A DNA stretch of 64,000 nt, taken from Herbidospora yilanensis (GTDB taxonomy: Bacteria > Actinomycetota > Actinomycetes > Streptosporangiales > Streptosporangiaceae). The position numbers and the translations under genes are program-made. The notes under the pieces are model-generated. The model had not been told where the DNA came from and did no database searches. It worked only from the letters and a program-made list of their open reading frames with translations. The first letter of the stretch is position 1; each line of letters starts with the position of its first letter. Of this stretch, positions 41,870 through 48,990 are shown piece by piece. Location of the stretch: the NCBI RefSeq assembly GCF_001570565.1, contig NZ_BBXE01000035.1, positions 62,001 to 126,000 of the forward strand, given 5' to 3'.

Positions 41870-43756
41870 ATGGCCCACGAGGGGGACCGCCGGGGACGGG
41901 GCACGGCTCTGGCGGCCGGGGAACACGCACTGCACACCGAGGGGGATCTACGGGCGGCCCGCCAGTGGTTCGAGCCGGCCTGGCGTGGGGCGGAGGGCGA
42001 CGGCGACCACGAGGGGATGGCCCGGTCGGCCCTGGGGCTGGGCGGCGTGTGGGTGCACGAGCACCGCACCGCCGAGGCGGAGTCGACGGTGCGCACCCGC
42101 CAGTGGCAGGCCCTGGCCGCCGCCGAACCCGGCTCCGACCTGGCGCGGCGGCTCCGCATCCGGCTGGCCGGCGAGGAGGACTACCGCCACGGCACCCACC
42201 ACGCGATCATGCTGGAGCTCGCCGAGGCCAGGACCGCCGACGAGCCGGTCGCCCTGGTCGAGGCGCTCAGCCTGGCCCACCACTGCCTGCTCGGCCCCGA
42301 CCACGGCCAGACCCGGCTCGCGCTGGCCAAGGAGCTGATCGGGCACGCCGGACGCACGGGCCGCCGCGGCGACATGGTCATGGGGGTGATGTGGCGTACC
42401 GTCGACCTGTTCTTATTGGGCGACCCCCACGCCGAACGCGGCCTGCGGGAACTGGAGGCCCTGCTCGACCGGAGCCCCCACCTGGCGGCCGGGTTCATCG
42501 CCAGCGCGATCCGGGTGATGCTGGCCATCCGCCAGGGCCGCTTCGCCCACGCCGAGAACCTCGCCACCGCCAGCGCCGAACGCGGCACCGCCGCCGGCGA
42601 CCGCGACGCCGCCGGCTGGTACGGCGGCCAGCTCGGCACCATCCGCTGGTTCCAGGGCCGCATCGCCGAACTGACCGATCTGATGCACGACCAGGCCGAC
42701 TCCCCCGTGCTGAGCGCGGTCGACAACAGCTACTTCGCCGGCCTGGCCGTCGCCGCCGCCACCGCCGGGGAACACCGCCTGGCGGCCGGCATGCTGGCCC
42801 GCATCCGGGGCCGCGACCTCGCGGCCCTGCCCCGGTCGAGCTCCTGGCTCTACACCATGTACGGCGTCGCCGAGACCGCCCACCTCCTCGGCGACGAGAC
42901 CGCCTCGGCCGAGGTCTACGACCTGCTCAGTCCCCACGAGGGCAGCCCGGTCATCGCCAGCCTGGGGGTCACCTGCCTGGGCTCGGCCCACCATCCGCTC
43001 GGGGTGGCCAGCCTGACCCTGGGCCGCCCCGACCGGGCGATCGGCCACTTCCGCTGCGCCGTCCGCGACAACCTGGCCCTGGGCCACTGGCCCGCCACCG
43101 TGTTGTCCCGCTGGCGGCTCGGCCACGCCCTGGCGCTGCGTCACGGCCCCGACGACGACGGCGCGCTGCGGGAACTGGAACTGGCCACCAAGGAGGCCGC
43201 CGAACTCGGCATGGACCTCCCGGCCCCGGTCGTCCGCCGCTCCCCGGGGCCGTGGTCGGCCACGGCCCGCCGCCACGGCCGCCACTGGCGCCTCGACCTC
43301 GGCGGCCGGTCGGTCGTCGTGGAACACAGCGTCGGCATGGGCCACCTGGCGGTCCTGATCGCCAACCCGGGCCGGGAGGTCTCCGCCGCCGACCTGGCCG
43401 GCGTCCCCGGCCAGCCCCCCGACCAGCCGGTGCTCGACACGACGGCGCGCCGGGCCTACGAGGCCCGGCTGGCCCGGCTCCAGGAGGCGATCGAGGAACG
43501 CGAGGCGCTGACCGACACGGCGGGGGCGACGGCGCTACGGGCCGAACACGCGTGGCTGGCGGGCGAGCTGGCCGCCGCGACCGGGCTGGGGGGCCGGTCG
43601 CGGGCGTTCGCCGGCGACGGGGAACGGGCCAGAGTGGCGGTCGGCAAGGCGATCCGCCGGGCTCTGGCCCGGATAGAGGAGCTCGACGAGGCGGTGGCGG
43701 CGGAACTGCGGGCGACGGTGAAGACCGGGGCCCGGTGCGGCTACCACCCGCGATGA
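41870..43756 (+). CDS. Large TPR protein with C-terminal helical domain
   Basis: This 628-residue soluble protein consists of TPR-like helix pairs over residues 10-430 (RSALGLGGVWVHEHRTAEAE, LGVASLTLGRPDRAIGHFRC) resembling the C-terminal part of AfsR/LuxR-type ATPase regulators. There is a small beta segment (WRLDLGGRSVVVEHSVGMGH, about 455-475) and a C-terminal coiled helix pair (AYEARLARLQEAIEEREALT, RVAVGKAIRRALARIEELDE). No NTPase or helix-turn-helix is present. The function is unknown. GAAGGAG supports ATG 41870, and a perfect palindrome precedes it. Confidence 0.75.
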   Translation: MAHEGDRRGRGTALAAGEHALHTEGDLRAARQWFEPAWRGAEGDGDHEGMARSALGLGGVWVHEHRTAEAESTVRTRQWQALAAAEPGSDLARRLRIRLAGEEDYRHGTHHAIMLELAEARTADEPVALVEALSLAHHCLLGPDHGQTRLALAKELIGHAGRTGRRGDMVMGVMWRTVDLFLLGDPHAERGLRELEALLDRSPHLAAGFIASAIRVMLAIRQGRFAHAENLATASAERGTAAGDRDAAGWYGGQLGTIRWFQGRIAELTDLMHDQADSPVLSAVDNSYFAGLAVAAATAGEHRLAAGMLARIRGRDLAALPRSSSWLYTMYGVAETAHLLGDETASAEVYDLLSPHEGSPVIASLGVTCLGSAHHPLGVASLTLGRPDRAIGHFRCAVRDNLALGHWPATVLSRWRLGHALALRHGPDDDGALRELELATKEAAELGMDLPAPVVRRSPGPWSATARRHGRHWRLDLGGRSVVVEHSVGMGHLAVLIANPGREVSAADLAGVPGQPPDQPVLDTTARRAYEARLARLQEAIEEREALTDTAGATALRAEHAWLAGELAAATGLGGRSRAFAGDGERARVAVGKAIRRALARIEELDEAVAAELRATVKTGARCGYHPR

Positions 43757-43771
43757 CCGCGTGACCGGCGG

Positions 43772-44308
43772 TCAGACGATCCGGCCGACGTGGGCGAGGG
43801 CCTGCTTCAGCAGGGTGCCCTGGCCGCCGGTCATCTCCTGCTGGACGACCGGGGAGGCCGCCTCCTCGGGGGTGAACCACTCCAGGTCGAGGGCGTCCTG
43901 GCGGGGGGCGCAGTCGCCGGCGACCGGGACGATGTAGGCCAGCGACACCGCGTGCTGGCGCGGGTCGTGGTAGGGGGTCACGCCCGGGGTGGGGAAGTAT
44001 TCGGCGATGGTGAACGGCTGGGGCGACAGCGGGACGCGGGGCAGGGCGACCGGGCCGAGGTCCTTCTCCAGGTGCCGCAGCAGCGCGTCGCGGACCCGCT
44101 CGCCGTAGAGGACCCGCCCGGAGACCAGCGCGCGGCTGACGGTGCCGTCGGCGCCGATGCGCAGCAGCAGGCCGACGTGGGTGACCACGCCGTTCTCGTC
44201 GGCGCGGACCGGCACGGCGTCGACGTAGAGGATCGGGAGGCGCTCGCGCATGAGCGAGAGCTCCTCGGGTGACAGCCAGCCCGCCGCGGTTTCGGTCATT
44301 TCGGTCAT
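43772..44308 (-). CDS. NUDIX-hydrolase-like protein (DUF4916 type)
   Basis: This 178-residue protein has an N-terminal WLSPEELSLMRERLPILYVDAV and central GLLLRIGADGTVSRALVSGRVLYGERVRDALLRHLEKDLG, which occupies the place of a Nudix box but lacks the canonical GX5EX7REUXEEXGU residues. It ends DLEWFTPEEA, a Nudix-like closing motif. Hydrolase activity is uncertain because the metal-binding glutamates are not conserved. The ATG overlaps the upstream small HhH gene (ATGA, 44305-44308), so the two form one operon. Confidence 0.8.
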   Translation of the reverse strand: MTEMTETAAGWLSPEELSLMRERLPILYVDAVPVRADENGVVTHVGLLLRIGADGTVSRALVSGRVLYGERVRDALLRHLEKDLGPVALPRVPLSPQPFTIAEYFPTPGVTPYHDPRQHAVSLAYIVPVAGDCAPRQDALDLEWFTPEEAASPVVQQEMTGGQGTLLKQALAHVGRIV

Positions 44309-44508
44309 CGCTCGATCTTATCGGGATCGCGGAACGACAGTCCGGCGGCGGTCAGCGCCTCGGTGAGCACGCGGATGCCCTTGGGCCCCATCCCGTGCAG
44401 CGCGAGCAGTTCCCTGGCCGTGAACCGGGTGACGTCTTCGAGGGTGCGGCAGCCGGCCTCGGCCAGCGCGCGGTTCGCCGGGCGGCCGATCGTCGGGAGT
44501 TCGGTCAT
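44305..44508 (-). CDS. Small helix-hairpin-helix protein
   Basis: This 67-residue protein reads IGRPANRALAEAGCRTLEDV and LLALHGMGPKGIRVLTEALT, the same fold as the C-terminal domain of RNA polymerase alpha and other HhH nucleic-acid binders. It probably binds nucleic acid non-specifically. It is translationally coupled to the Nudix-like gene. Confidence 0.8.
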   Translation of the reverse strand: MTELPTIGRPANRALAEAGCRTLEDVTRFTARELLALHGMGPKGIRVLTEALTAAGLSFRDPDKIER

Positions 44509-44519
44509 GGGTGCCGATG

Positions 44520-45509
44520 CTACGAGACGCGCCAGAGTGTGGCATTGGCTCCGGGGTCATCGGGGTCCCCTTCCGGTGAGGTGAACCCGGCGCCCCACAC
44601 CTGCGAGGTGCCCGGCCGGCGCGCCACGGCGGCCAGCGACGCGTCGTACCCCTTGGGCCGGGGCAGCGGCACGCTTTCCCAGCTCGTGCCCCTGACCTGC
44701 CAGAAACGCGGGTTCCAGCCGCCCTGCGCGATCCAGACCCCGCCCTTGCCGTCCGGCTCCGCCTCCGTGTACGGCTGCCCTTGCGTCGCCCCGAGCGTCA
44801 TCCGCCACCGGGAGCCGTTCCAGTGCACGGCCAGTGGCCGGGAGAAGGTGACGTCGTCGCCCTCGGCATCGGCCCCCTCCCAGGAGACCCCGCCGACGGC
44901 CCACACATCGCGCGCGCCGAGGACGGCGACGTCGATGAAGGTGGCGGTGGCGTCCTCGGTCGGCAGCGGGATCGCGGGCAGCGGCACCTTGCGCCAGGCC
45001 TTGCCCGACCAGTGGAAGACGCCGCTCCCGGCGGCCCAGACGTGCCCCCCTCCGGCGTCCACGGCCTGGGCGGTGCCCGGGACGGGGTGGCGTTTCCACG
45101 ACGACCCCGTCCAGCGCCGCGAAGTGTTCCCGCCGACGGCCCAGACCTCGCGGGCGGAGACGGTCTCGGCGTCGGCGGCCCGGAACGTGCCAAGCGACCA
45201 CGACGTCCAGGCGCGCCCGTTCCAGGCGTAAGCCCGGTCGGGCCCGAAGGCCCAGACCCGGCCCGCGGAGGCGGCGACCGCCGACAACTCGGGCAGCCGT
45301 CCGGGCAGCGTCTTCCTCGCCTTGCCCTTGAGCGACTGCACGAACCCCTGGCGGCGCCCGTTCACGGACCGGTGCCCGGCGGTCCAGACGGTGCCGTCGG
45401 CCGTGACCGCGACGTCGGCGAACACGTCGTCTCCGGGGAAGTGGACGACCTGGGCGACCTGCCAGGGAGTGGCGGAGGCCGCCAATAAGACCGCGATGAT
45501 TGCCCGCAT
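44520..45509 (-). CDS. Secreted WD/Kelch-like propeller protein of unknown function
   Basis: This 329-residue protein has a short signal (MRAIIAVLLAASATP) and repeated blades with alternating W and G: VAVTADGTVWTAGHRSVNG, AASAGRVWAFGPDRAYAWNG, AREVWAVGGNTSRRWTGSSW, VLGARDVWAVGGVSW and DGKGGVWIAQGGWNPRFWQV. The pattern is of a bacterial beta-propeller with YCF48/galactose-oxidase-like loops. No enzyme motif is seen. ATG 45509 lies only 18 bp from the divergent phosphatase ATG. TATTGT 6 bp upstream suggests a leaderless transcript. Confidence 0.75.
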   Translation of the reverse strand: MRAIIAVLLAASATPWQVAQVVHFPGDDVFADVAVTADGTVWTAGHRSVNGRRQGFVQSLKGKARKTLPGRLPELSAVAASAGRVWAFGPDRAYAWNGRAWTSWSLGTFRAADAETVSAREVWAVGGNTSRRWTGSSWKRHPVPGTAQAVDAGGGHVWAAGSGVFHWSGKAWRKVPLPAIPLPTEDATATFIDVAVLGARDVWAVGGVSWEGADAEGDDVTFSRPLAVHWNGSRWRMTLGATQGQPYTEAEPDGKGGVWIAQGGWNPRFWQVRGTSWESVPLPRPKGYDASLAAVARRPGTSQVWGAGFTSPEGDPDDPGANATLWRVS

Positions 45510-45527
45510 CCGCCCACAATATTCCCC
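45510..45527. promoter_or_regulatory. 18-bp divergent promoter for two leaderless genes
   Basis: The whole space between opposed ATGs contains AATATT (45518-45523). Leftward, TATTGT sits 6 bp before ATG 45509. Rightward, CAATAT (45517-45522) sits 5 bp before ATG 45528. Both fit -10 elements of leaderless actinobacterial transcripts, and any -35 elements must lie inside the opposite gene. Confidence 0.55.
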
Positions 45528-45944
45528 ATGACCCTGCACGGCGCTCTTCTCCTGCCGGACGGCACCCGGATCCGGGGCCGCGGACTCCGCCACCCGCTGC
45601 CCCCGGGCCCGCTCCCCGACTTCGGCCTGTACGTCGTGGGCCGGCCCCCGCAGGTGCCCTGGCCCTCCGAATGGGTGCGCTGGCCCGACTTCTGGTTGCC
45701 CTCCGACCCGGCCCGTGCGGCCACGGCGATTCGCGGCCTGTACGACCGGGCCGCCGGCGGAGCCGACGTCGAGGTGGCGTGCGGGGGCGGGGTGGGCCGC
45801 ACCGGGACGGTGCTGGCCTGCCTGGCCACGCTGACGGGCCTGGACCCGGACGAGGCGGTGGCGTGGGTGAGGGCCAACCACCACCGGAAGGCGGTGGAGA
45901 CCCCGTGGCAACGCCGCTGGATCCGCCGCTTCGCCACCCTGTGA
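45528..45944 (+). CDS. Small protein-tyrosine-phosphatase-like protein
   Basis: This 138-residue protein carries the CX5R phosphatase loop ACGGGVGRTGT with C85 and R91. The histidine normally before the cysteine is alanine. WPDFWLPSD (52-60) offers the general-acid aspartate loop, and HHRKAVETPWQRRWIRRF is the terminal helix of this dual-specificity-like family. It should hydrolyse phosphoester bonds on protein or small substrates. Probably leaderless. Confidence 0.85.
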   Translation: MTLHGALLLPDGTRIRGRGLRHPLPPGPLPDFGLYVVGRPPQVPWPSEWVRWPDFWLPSDPARAATAIRGLYDRAAGGADVEVACGGGVGRTGTVLACLATLTGLDPDEAVAWVRANHHRKAVETPWQRRWIRRFATL

Positions 45945-45945
45945 G

Positions 45946-45968
45946 GCCCGAAGCAGGCGGTCTGCTTC
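45946..45968 (+). terminator. Terminator of the phosphatase-like gene
   Basis: A 9-bp perfect stem CCGAAGCAG (45946-45954) with 45960-45968 has a 5-nt loop. It begins 2 bp after the stop codon. No long T tract follows. Confidence 0.75.
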
Positions 45969-46116
45969 GGCGGAGTCGCCCCGTCCGAGGGCCGGAGACT
46001 CGGCCGACCCGCGCGGTCGGGCGACCGGCTCCTACGCGTCACCGGTCGCGGATGGCGGGTTCTCCGGCTCCGGGGGGTCGAGGGAGATCCTGCCGCACGC
46101 CACCGACGGTTCCGCG

Positions 46117-46995
46117 TTATTCGGTGTCGCGGTAGGTGGCCGTCCGGAACAGGAACGACGCCCACGACCGGAACGGCCGCCAGGTGTCGGCCAGCCGCCT
46201 GAACTCCTTCGGCGGCGTGTCCTCCGGCAGCCCGTAGGCCTCCCTGAGCAGCGCGAACAATCTCGGCTCGTCGCCGGGGAAGGCGTCGGGGGCCCCCGCC
46301 CCGCGGATGAGGATGAGCCCGGCCGAGAACGGCCCCACCCCCGGCAGCGCCCGGAGCTCCGCCAGGGCCTCCTCCGGCGGGACGCTCCGCAGGTATTCGG
46401 TCGTCAGCATCCCGTCGAGGGCCGCCCTCGCCAGCCCCCGGATCCACTCCTCCTTCTGGGCGGGCAGCCCGAACCCCTCGGCGTCGACCAGGCTGATCGG
46501 CGGCGGGAAGACGGCGTGCTCGGCGTCGCCGACGACGATCCGCGCGCCGAACCGCTCCGAGATTCGCCCCTTCAGGCTCCGCGCGACGACCATCGACGAC
46601 CGCTGCACGATCACCGCCCAGACGGCCGCCTCCCACGGCGTCCAGAAACACACGGGCCGCAGCCCCGGGTGGGCCGCCCGGAGATCCTTCAGCACGGGAT
46701 CGGCGTCCCCCACCCGCTCGAAGCCGGCTCCGTCGACGTCGAGCGAGAAGATCCGCGCCACCTCGGCGCGCAGGGCGGCCCCGGCGGGCCGGGTGGTCTC
46801 GACCCGCACCCCGCCGGGGGCCGCGGTGACGGCGACCCCCACGGGGAGCCAGTCGTGTTCGGCGCAGTAGCCGAACCGCAGGGTCCCGCCCTCGGACGGA
46901 AACGTGGTCGCCGCCGGCCACTCCCCGACGAACCGCAGCGTGGCGGCGAAGTCGAAGGCGCCCCGGGCGGTCAGCGTGAATCCGTGCGTGGTCAT
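46117..46995 (-). CDS. AlkA-like DNA glycosylase (HhH-GPD)
   Basis: This 292-residue protein has the AlkA layout: an N-terminal beta domain (FTLTARGAFDFAATLRFVGE), an all-helical body with VQRSSMVVARSLKGRISERF, and the helix-hairpin-helix LRALPGVGPFSAGLILIRGA followed by FPGDEPRL with the catalytic aspartate region. It should excise alkylated purines. It lies on the same strand and 55 bp upstream of the AhpD-like gene. No Ada partner is nearby. Confidence 0.88.
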   Translation of the reverse strand: MTTHGFTLTARGAFDFAATLRFVGEWPAATTFPSEGGTLRFGYCAEHDWLPVGVAVTAAPGGVRVETTRPAGAALRAEVARIFSLDVDGAGFERVGDADPVLKDLRAAHPGLRPVCFWTPWEAAVWAVIVQRSSMVVARSLKGRISERFGARIVVGDAEHAVFPPPISLVDAEGFGLPAQKEEWIRGLARAALDGMLTTEYLRSVPPEEALAELRALPGVGPFSAGLILIRGAGAPDAFPGDEPRLFALLREAYGLPEDTPPKEFRRLADTWRPFRSWASFLFRTATYRDTE

Positions 46996-47050
46996 CTCGG
47001 CATCGTAGGGGGCACGGGCCCGGTTTCATCCGCCGGCGGCGACGCCGGCT

Positions 47051-47536
47051 TCACCGCCTGCTGAGCGGGCTGTAGTTCTGCCCGACGGGCCTGCCCGGGA
47101 TCGGCCGGGCGATCAGCGCGACGGGGATGAAGAAGCAGATCTGGCCGATCGCGACCGTGAGCGTCCAGAGGGCGTGGTCGTCGTAGTGCGCGGACGCCCG
47201 CGCGAACAGCTCGTCCGGCACGCCGGGGCCGGGTGTCAGCACGGCCTCCACGAGCTCCAGCGCGACCCGTTCGGCCTCGGTGAAGCAGGTCGCGTCGCGC
47301 CACGACGCCACGGCGGTGATGCGGTCCTCCGGCTCCCCGGCCTCGCGGAGATTCCCCGTCTGCCGGAGCGTGTGGTAGGTGCTCCCGGCCAGTTGCCCGG
47401 CGCGGAGATGCACCAGGTAGACGGTACTGTCGGGGATCGTGCCGTTGTGGACCGCCTTGGACATTCCGGCGGCGATCGCCCCCATGCCGGGGAAGAACCG
47501 CATCGGATCGGGCAGGCGGGACTGAAGTTCGGTCAT
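47051..47536 (-). CDS. Carboxymuconolactone decarboxylase/AhpD-like protein, ECF41 partner, lacking the CxxC
   Basis: This 161-residue all-helical AhpD-like protein reads VYLVHLRAGQLAGSTYHTLR, REAGEPEDRITAVASWRDATCFTEAERVALELVEAV (read in two parts) and a hydrophobic C-terminal helix. The redox CxxCxxxH of the family is replaced by GSTYHTL, so peroxidase-type thiol chemistry is unlikely. It is divergent from an ECF41 sigma gene, and proteins of this family are the classic ECF41 partners. The predicted ECF41 promoter places its CGTC at 47545-47548, so ATG 47536 would be nearly leaderless and GTG 47542 would precede the transcript start. Confidence 0.85.
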   Translation of the reverse strand: MTELQSRLPDPMRFFPGMGAIAAGMSKAVHNGTIPDSTVYLVHLRAGQLAGSTYHTLRQTGNLREAGEPEDRITAVASWRDATCFTEAERVALELVEAVLTPGPGVPDELFARASAHYDDHALWTLTVAIGQICFFIPVALIARPIPGRPVGQNYSPLSRR

Positions 47537-47544
47537 GGTCACCC

Positions 47545-47571
47545 GACGACGTGACGACGCGGAATGTGAGG
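47545..47571 (-). promoter_or_regulatory. ECF41-type promoter for the AhpD-like gene
   Basis: CCTCACA (read leftward from 47571) is followed by a 16-nt spacer and CGTC at 47548-47545. This matches the remembered ECF41 consensus TGTCACA-N16-CGTC at TCACA, spacer and CGTC. It is the mirror image of the sigma-gene promoter. Confidence 0.75.
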
Positions 47572-47582
47572 CCTCACATTCC
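47561..47582. promoter_or_regulatory. 22-bp perfect palindrome shared by back-to-back ECF41 promoters
   Basis: The left arm GGAATGTGAGG is perfectly mirrored. Each arm supplies the -35-like element (CCTCACA) of one of the divergent promoters, so the two promoters abut at the dyad. Confidence 0.8.
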
Positions 47583-47598
47583 GGGCGGCCGTCTCGTC
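47572..47598 (+). promoter_or_regulatory. ECF41-type promoter for the sigma factor gene
   Basis: CCTCACA (47572-47578) is followed by a 16-nt spacer and CGTC (47595-47598). The start codon GTG at 47620 leaves a short leader with a GAAGGGGG ribosome binding site. The element implies autoregulation. Confidence 0.75.
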
Positions 47599-47619
47599 GA
47601 GTGAGGTGAAGGGGGCGAC

Positions 47620-48462
47620 GTGACAGTCGAACTGAACGAACGACGACATCTGATCAACCTCTCCTACCGGCTCCTCGGCTCCCTGGCGGACGCGGAGGAT
47701 GTCGTACAGGAGACCTACGCGCGCTGGTACGCGCTGCCACCCGACCGGCAGCGGGCCATCGCCTCACCGGGGGCGTGGCTGACCACCGTGGCCAGCCGCG
47801 TCTGCCTCGACCTGCTGGGCTCGGCGCGGGTCCGGCGTGAACGCTACGTGGGCGAGTGGATCCCGGAACCGGTGCCCGACCAGCCCGGCGACCCGGCCGA
47901 CCGGGTCACCCTCGACGAGTCGGTCAGCATGGCCTTCCTCGTCGTGCTCGAATCGATGACCCCGGCCGAACGGGTCGCGTTCATCCTGCACGACGTGTTC
48001 TGCCACTCCTTCGCCGAAGTGGCCGAGATCGTCGGCCGCAGTCCCGCCGCCTGCCGCCAGCTCGCCTCCTCGGCCCGCCGCCGCGTCGCCGCCGTCCCAT
48101 CGGTCCCCGCGACCGACCGCGCCGACGTGGTCAGGGCCTTCAAACGGGCGTGGGAGGCCCACGACATCGGGGCGCTCGTCGCCCTGCTCGACCCCGCCGT
48201 GACGGTCACCGCCGACGGCGGCGGCCTGGTCGAAGCGGTGCTGCGGCCGATCGAGGGCGTCGACCAGGTCGTCCGCTACGCCGCCGAACTCGCCGGGAGA
48301 CTGCCCGGCCTGACCCTCCTGGAGCGCACCGTGAACGGCCAGCCCGGCCTGGTGATGCGCCAGGACGGCGTGACCGTGACCGTGCTGGCGTTCGACGTGG
48401 CCGGCGACCGGATCACCCGCATCTGGGCGGTCCGCAACCCGGAGAAGCTGCGGCCATGGTGA
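47620..48462 (+). CDS. sigJ: ECF41-group RNA polymerase sigma factor with fused SnoaL-like domain
   Basis: This 280-residue sigma factor has region 2 (about 8-75: LINLSYRLLGSLADAEDVVQ) and region 4 (about 105-160: RVAFILHDVFCHSFAEVAEI), then an NTF2/SnoaL-like extension (165-280). The three ECF41 marks are present: linker WIPEP (80-84), DGGG (199-202) and terminal NPEKL. In this group the extension replaces a separate anti-sigma factor. GTG 47620 has GAAGGGGG upstream. It probably drives its own promoter and that of the divergent AhpD-like gene. Confidence 0.93.
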   Translation: MTVELNERRHLINLSYRLLGSLADAEDVVQETYARWYALPPDRQRAIASPGAWLTTVASRVCLDLLGSARVRRERYVGEWIPEPVPDQPGDPADRVTLDESVSMAFLVVLESMTPAERVAFILHDVFCHSFAEVAEIVGRSPAACRQLASSARRRVAAVPSVPATDRADVVRAFKRAWEAHDIGALVALLDPAVTVTADGGGLVEAVLRPIEGVDQVVRYAAELAGRLPGLTLLERTVNGQPGLVMRQDGVTVTVLAFDVAGDRITRIWAVRNPEKLRPW

Positions 48463-48824
48463 CGAACGTCCTGATCGCCGTGCGGACGCTGGTGCTCTTC
48501 ATCGCGCCGATCACCGCCGGCCTCCTGCTGACCACGCCCAGCGGACTGGCCCTGCACAGCGCGTCGGCGTACACGATGTTCACCGTCGCGGTCGTGCACG
48601 TGATCGTGACGATCGCCCAGTGGCGACCGGGCGGGGCCTCACCCCGGCCGATCCTGTCCGCCGCCCTCTTCCTGGCCCTGACGCTCGCCCAGGTGGCGTT
48701 GGGGATCGCGGGGGTGGTGGTCGCGCACGTGCCGCTGGGGGTGCTGATGTTCGGCCTGAGCCTCGTCCAGCTCAGCCGGGCCAGAACTGAACCAGGTAGG
48801 CCTCGTCCTGGCCGTCAGGCCTGA
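48456..48824 (+). CDS. Small membrane protein coupled to the ECF41 sigma gene
   Basis: This 122-residue protein has four hydrophobic segments (VLIAVRTLVLFIAPITAGLL, YTMFTVAVVHVIVTIA, SAALFLALTLAQVALGIAG and VVVAHVPLGVLMFGLSLV) and a basic hydrophilic tail. I do not recognise the family. ATG 48456 overlaps the sigma stop, with GGAGAAG 8 bp upstream, so it is part of the sigma operon. Its last 53 bp overlap, antisense, a coding-like frame on the other strand, so the tail may be a recent extension. Confidence 0.75.
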   Translation: MVTNVLIAVRTLVLFIAPITAGLLLTTPSGLALHSASAYTMFTVAVVHVIVTIAQWRPGGASPRPILSAALFLALTLAQVALGIAGVVVAHVPLGVLMFGLSLVQLSRARTEPGRPRPGRQA

Positions 48825-48990
48825 ACACCCGGAAGTTCCACCGGCTCTCCGTCCTGCCCAGATGGAGATAGGCGACGAATTCCACCCCGTAGAGGCTGCT
48901 CACGCAGATCTCGGCCGACTCGAAGTAGACGACACCGGCGCCCGCCTCCCACCAGCCGCCGGGCCATTCGGGGACGGACGGCCGCTCATC
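48772..48990 (-). pseudogene. Small coding-like frame lacking a start codon (frameshifted or mis-started gene)
   Basis: On the minus strand, a frame from 48990 to TGA 48774-48772 encodes ERPSVPEWPGGWWEAGAGVV, YFESAEICVSSLYGVEFVAY and LHLGRTESRWNFRVF with strong G/C third positions and protein-like aromatic content. It has no ATG, GTG or TTG near its beginning. The ATG with GGAG spacing at 48989, which overlaps the preceding gene's stop (TGATG), is in another frame that soon ends. Either one base is missing near the start, or GTG 48903-48901 starts a 43-residue protein. The family is not recognised. Confidence 0.5.
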
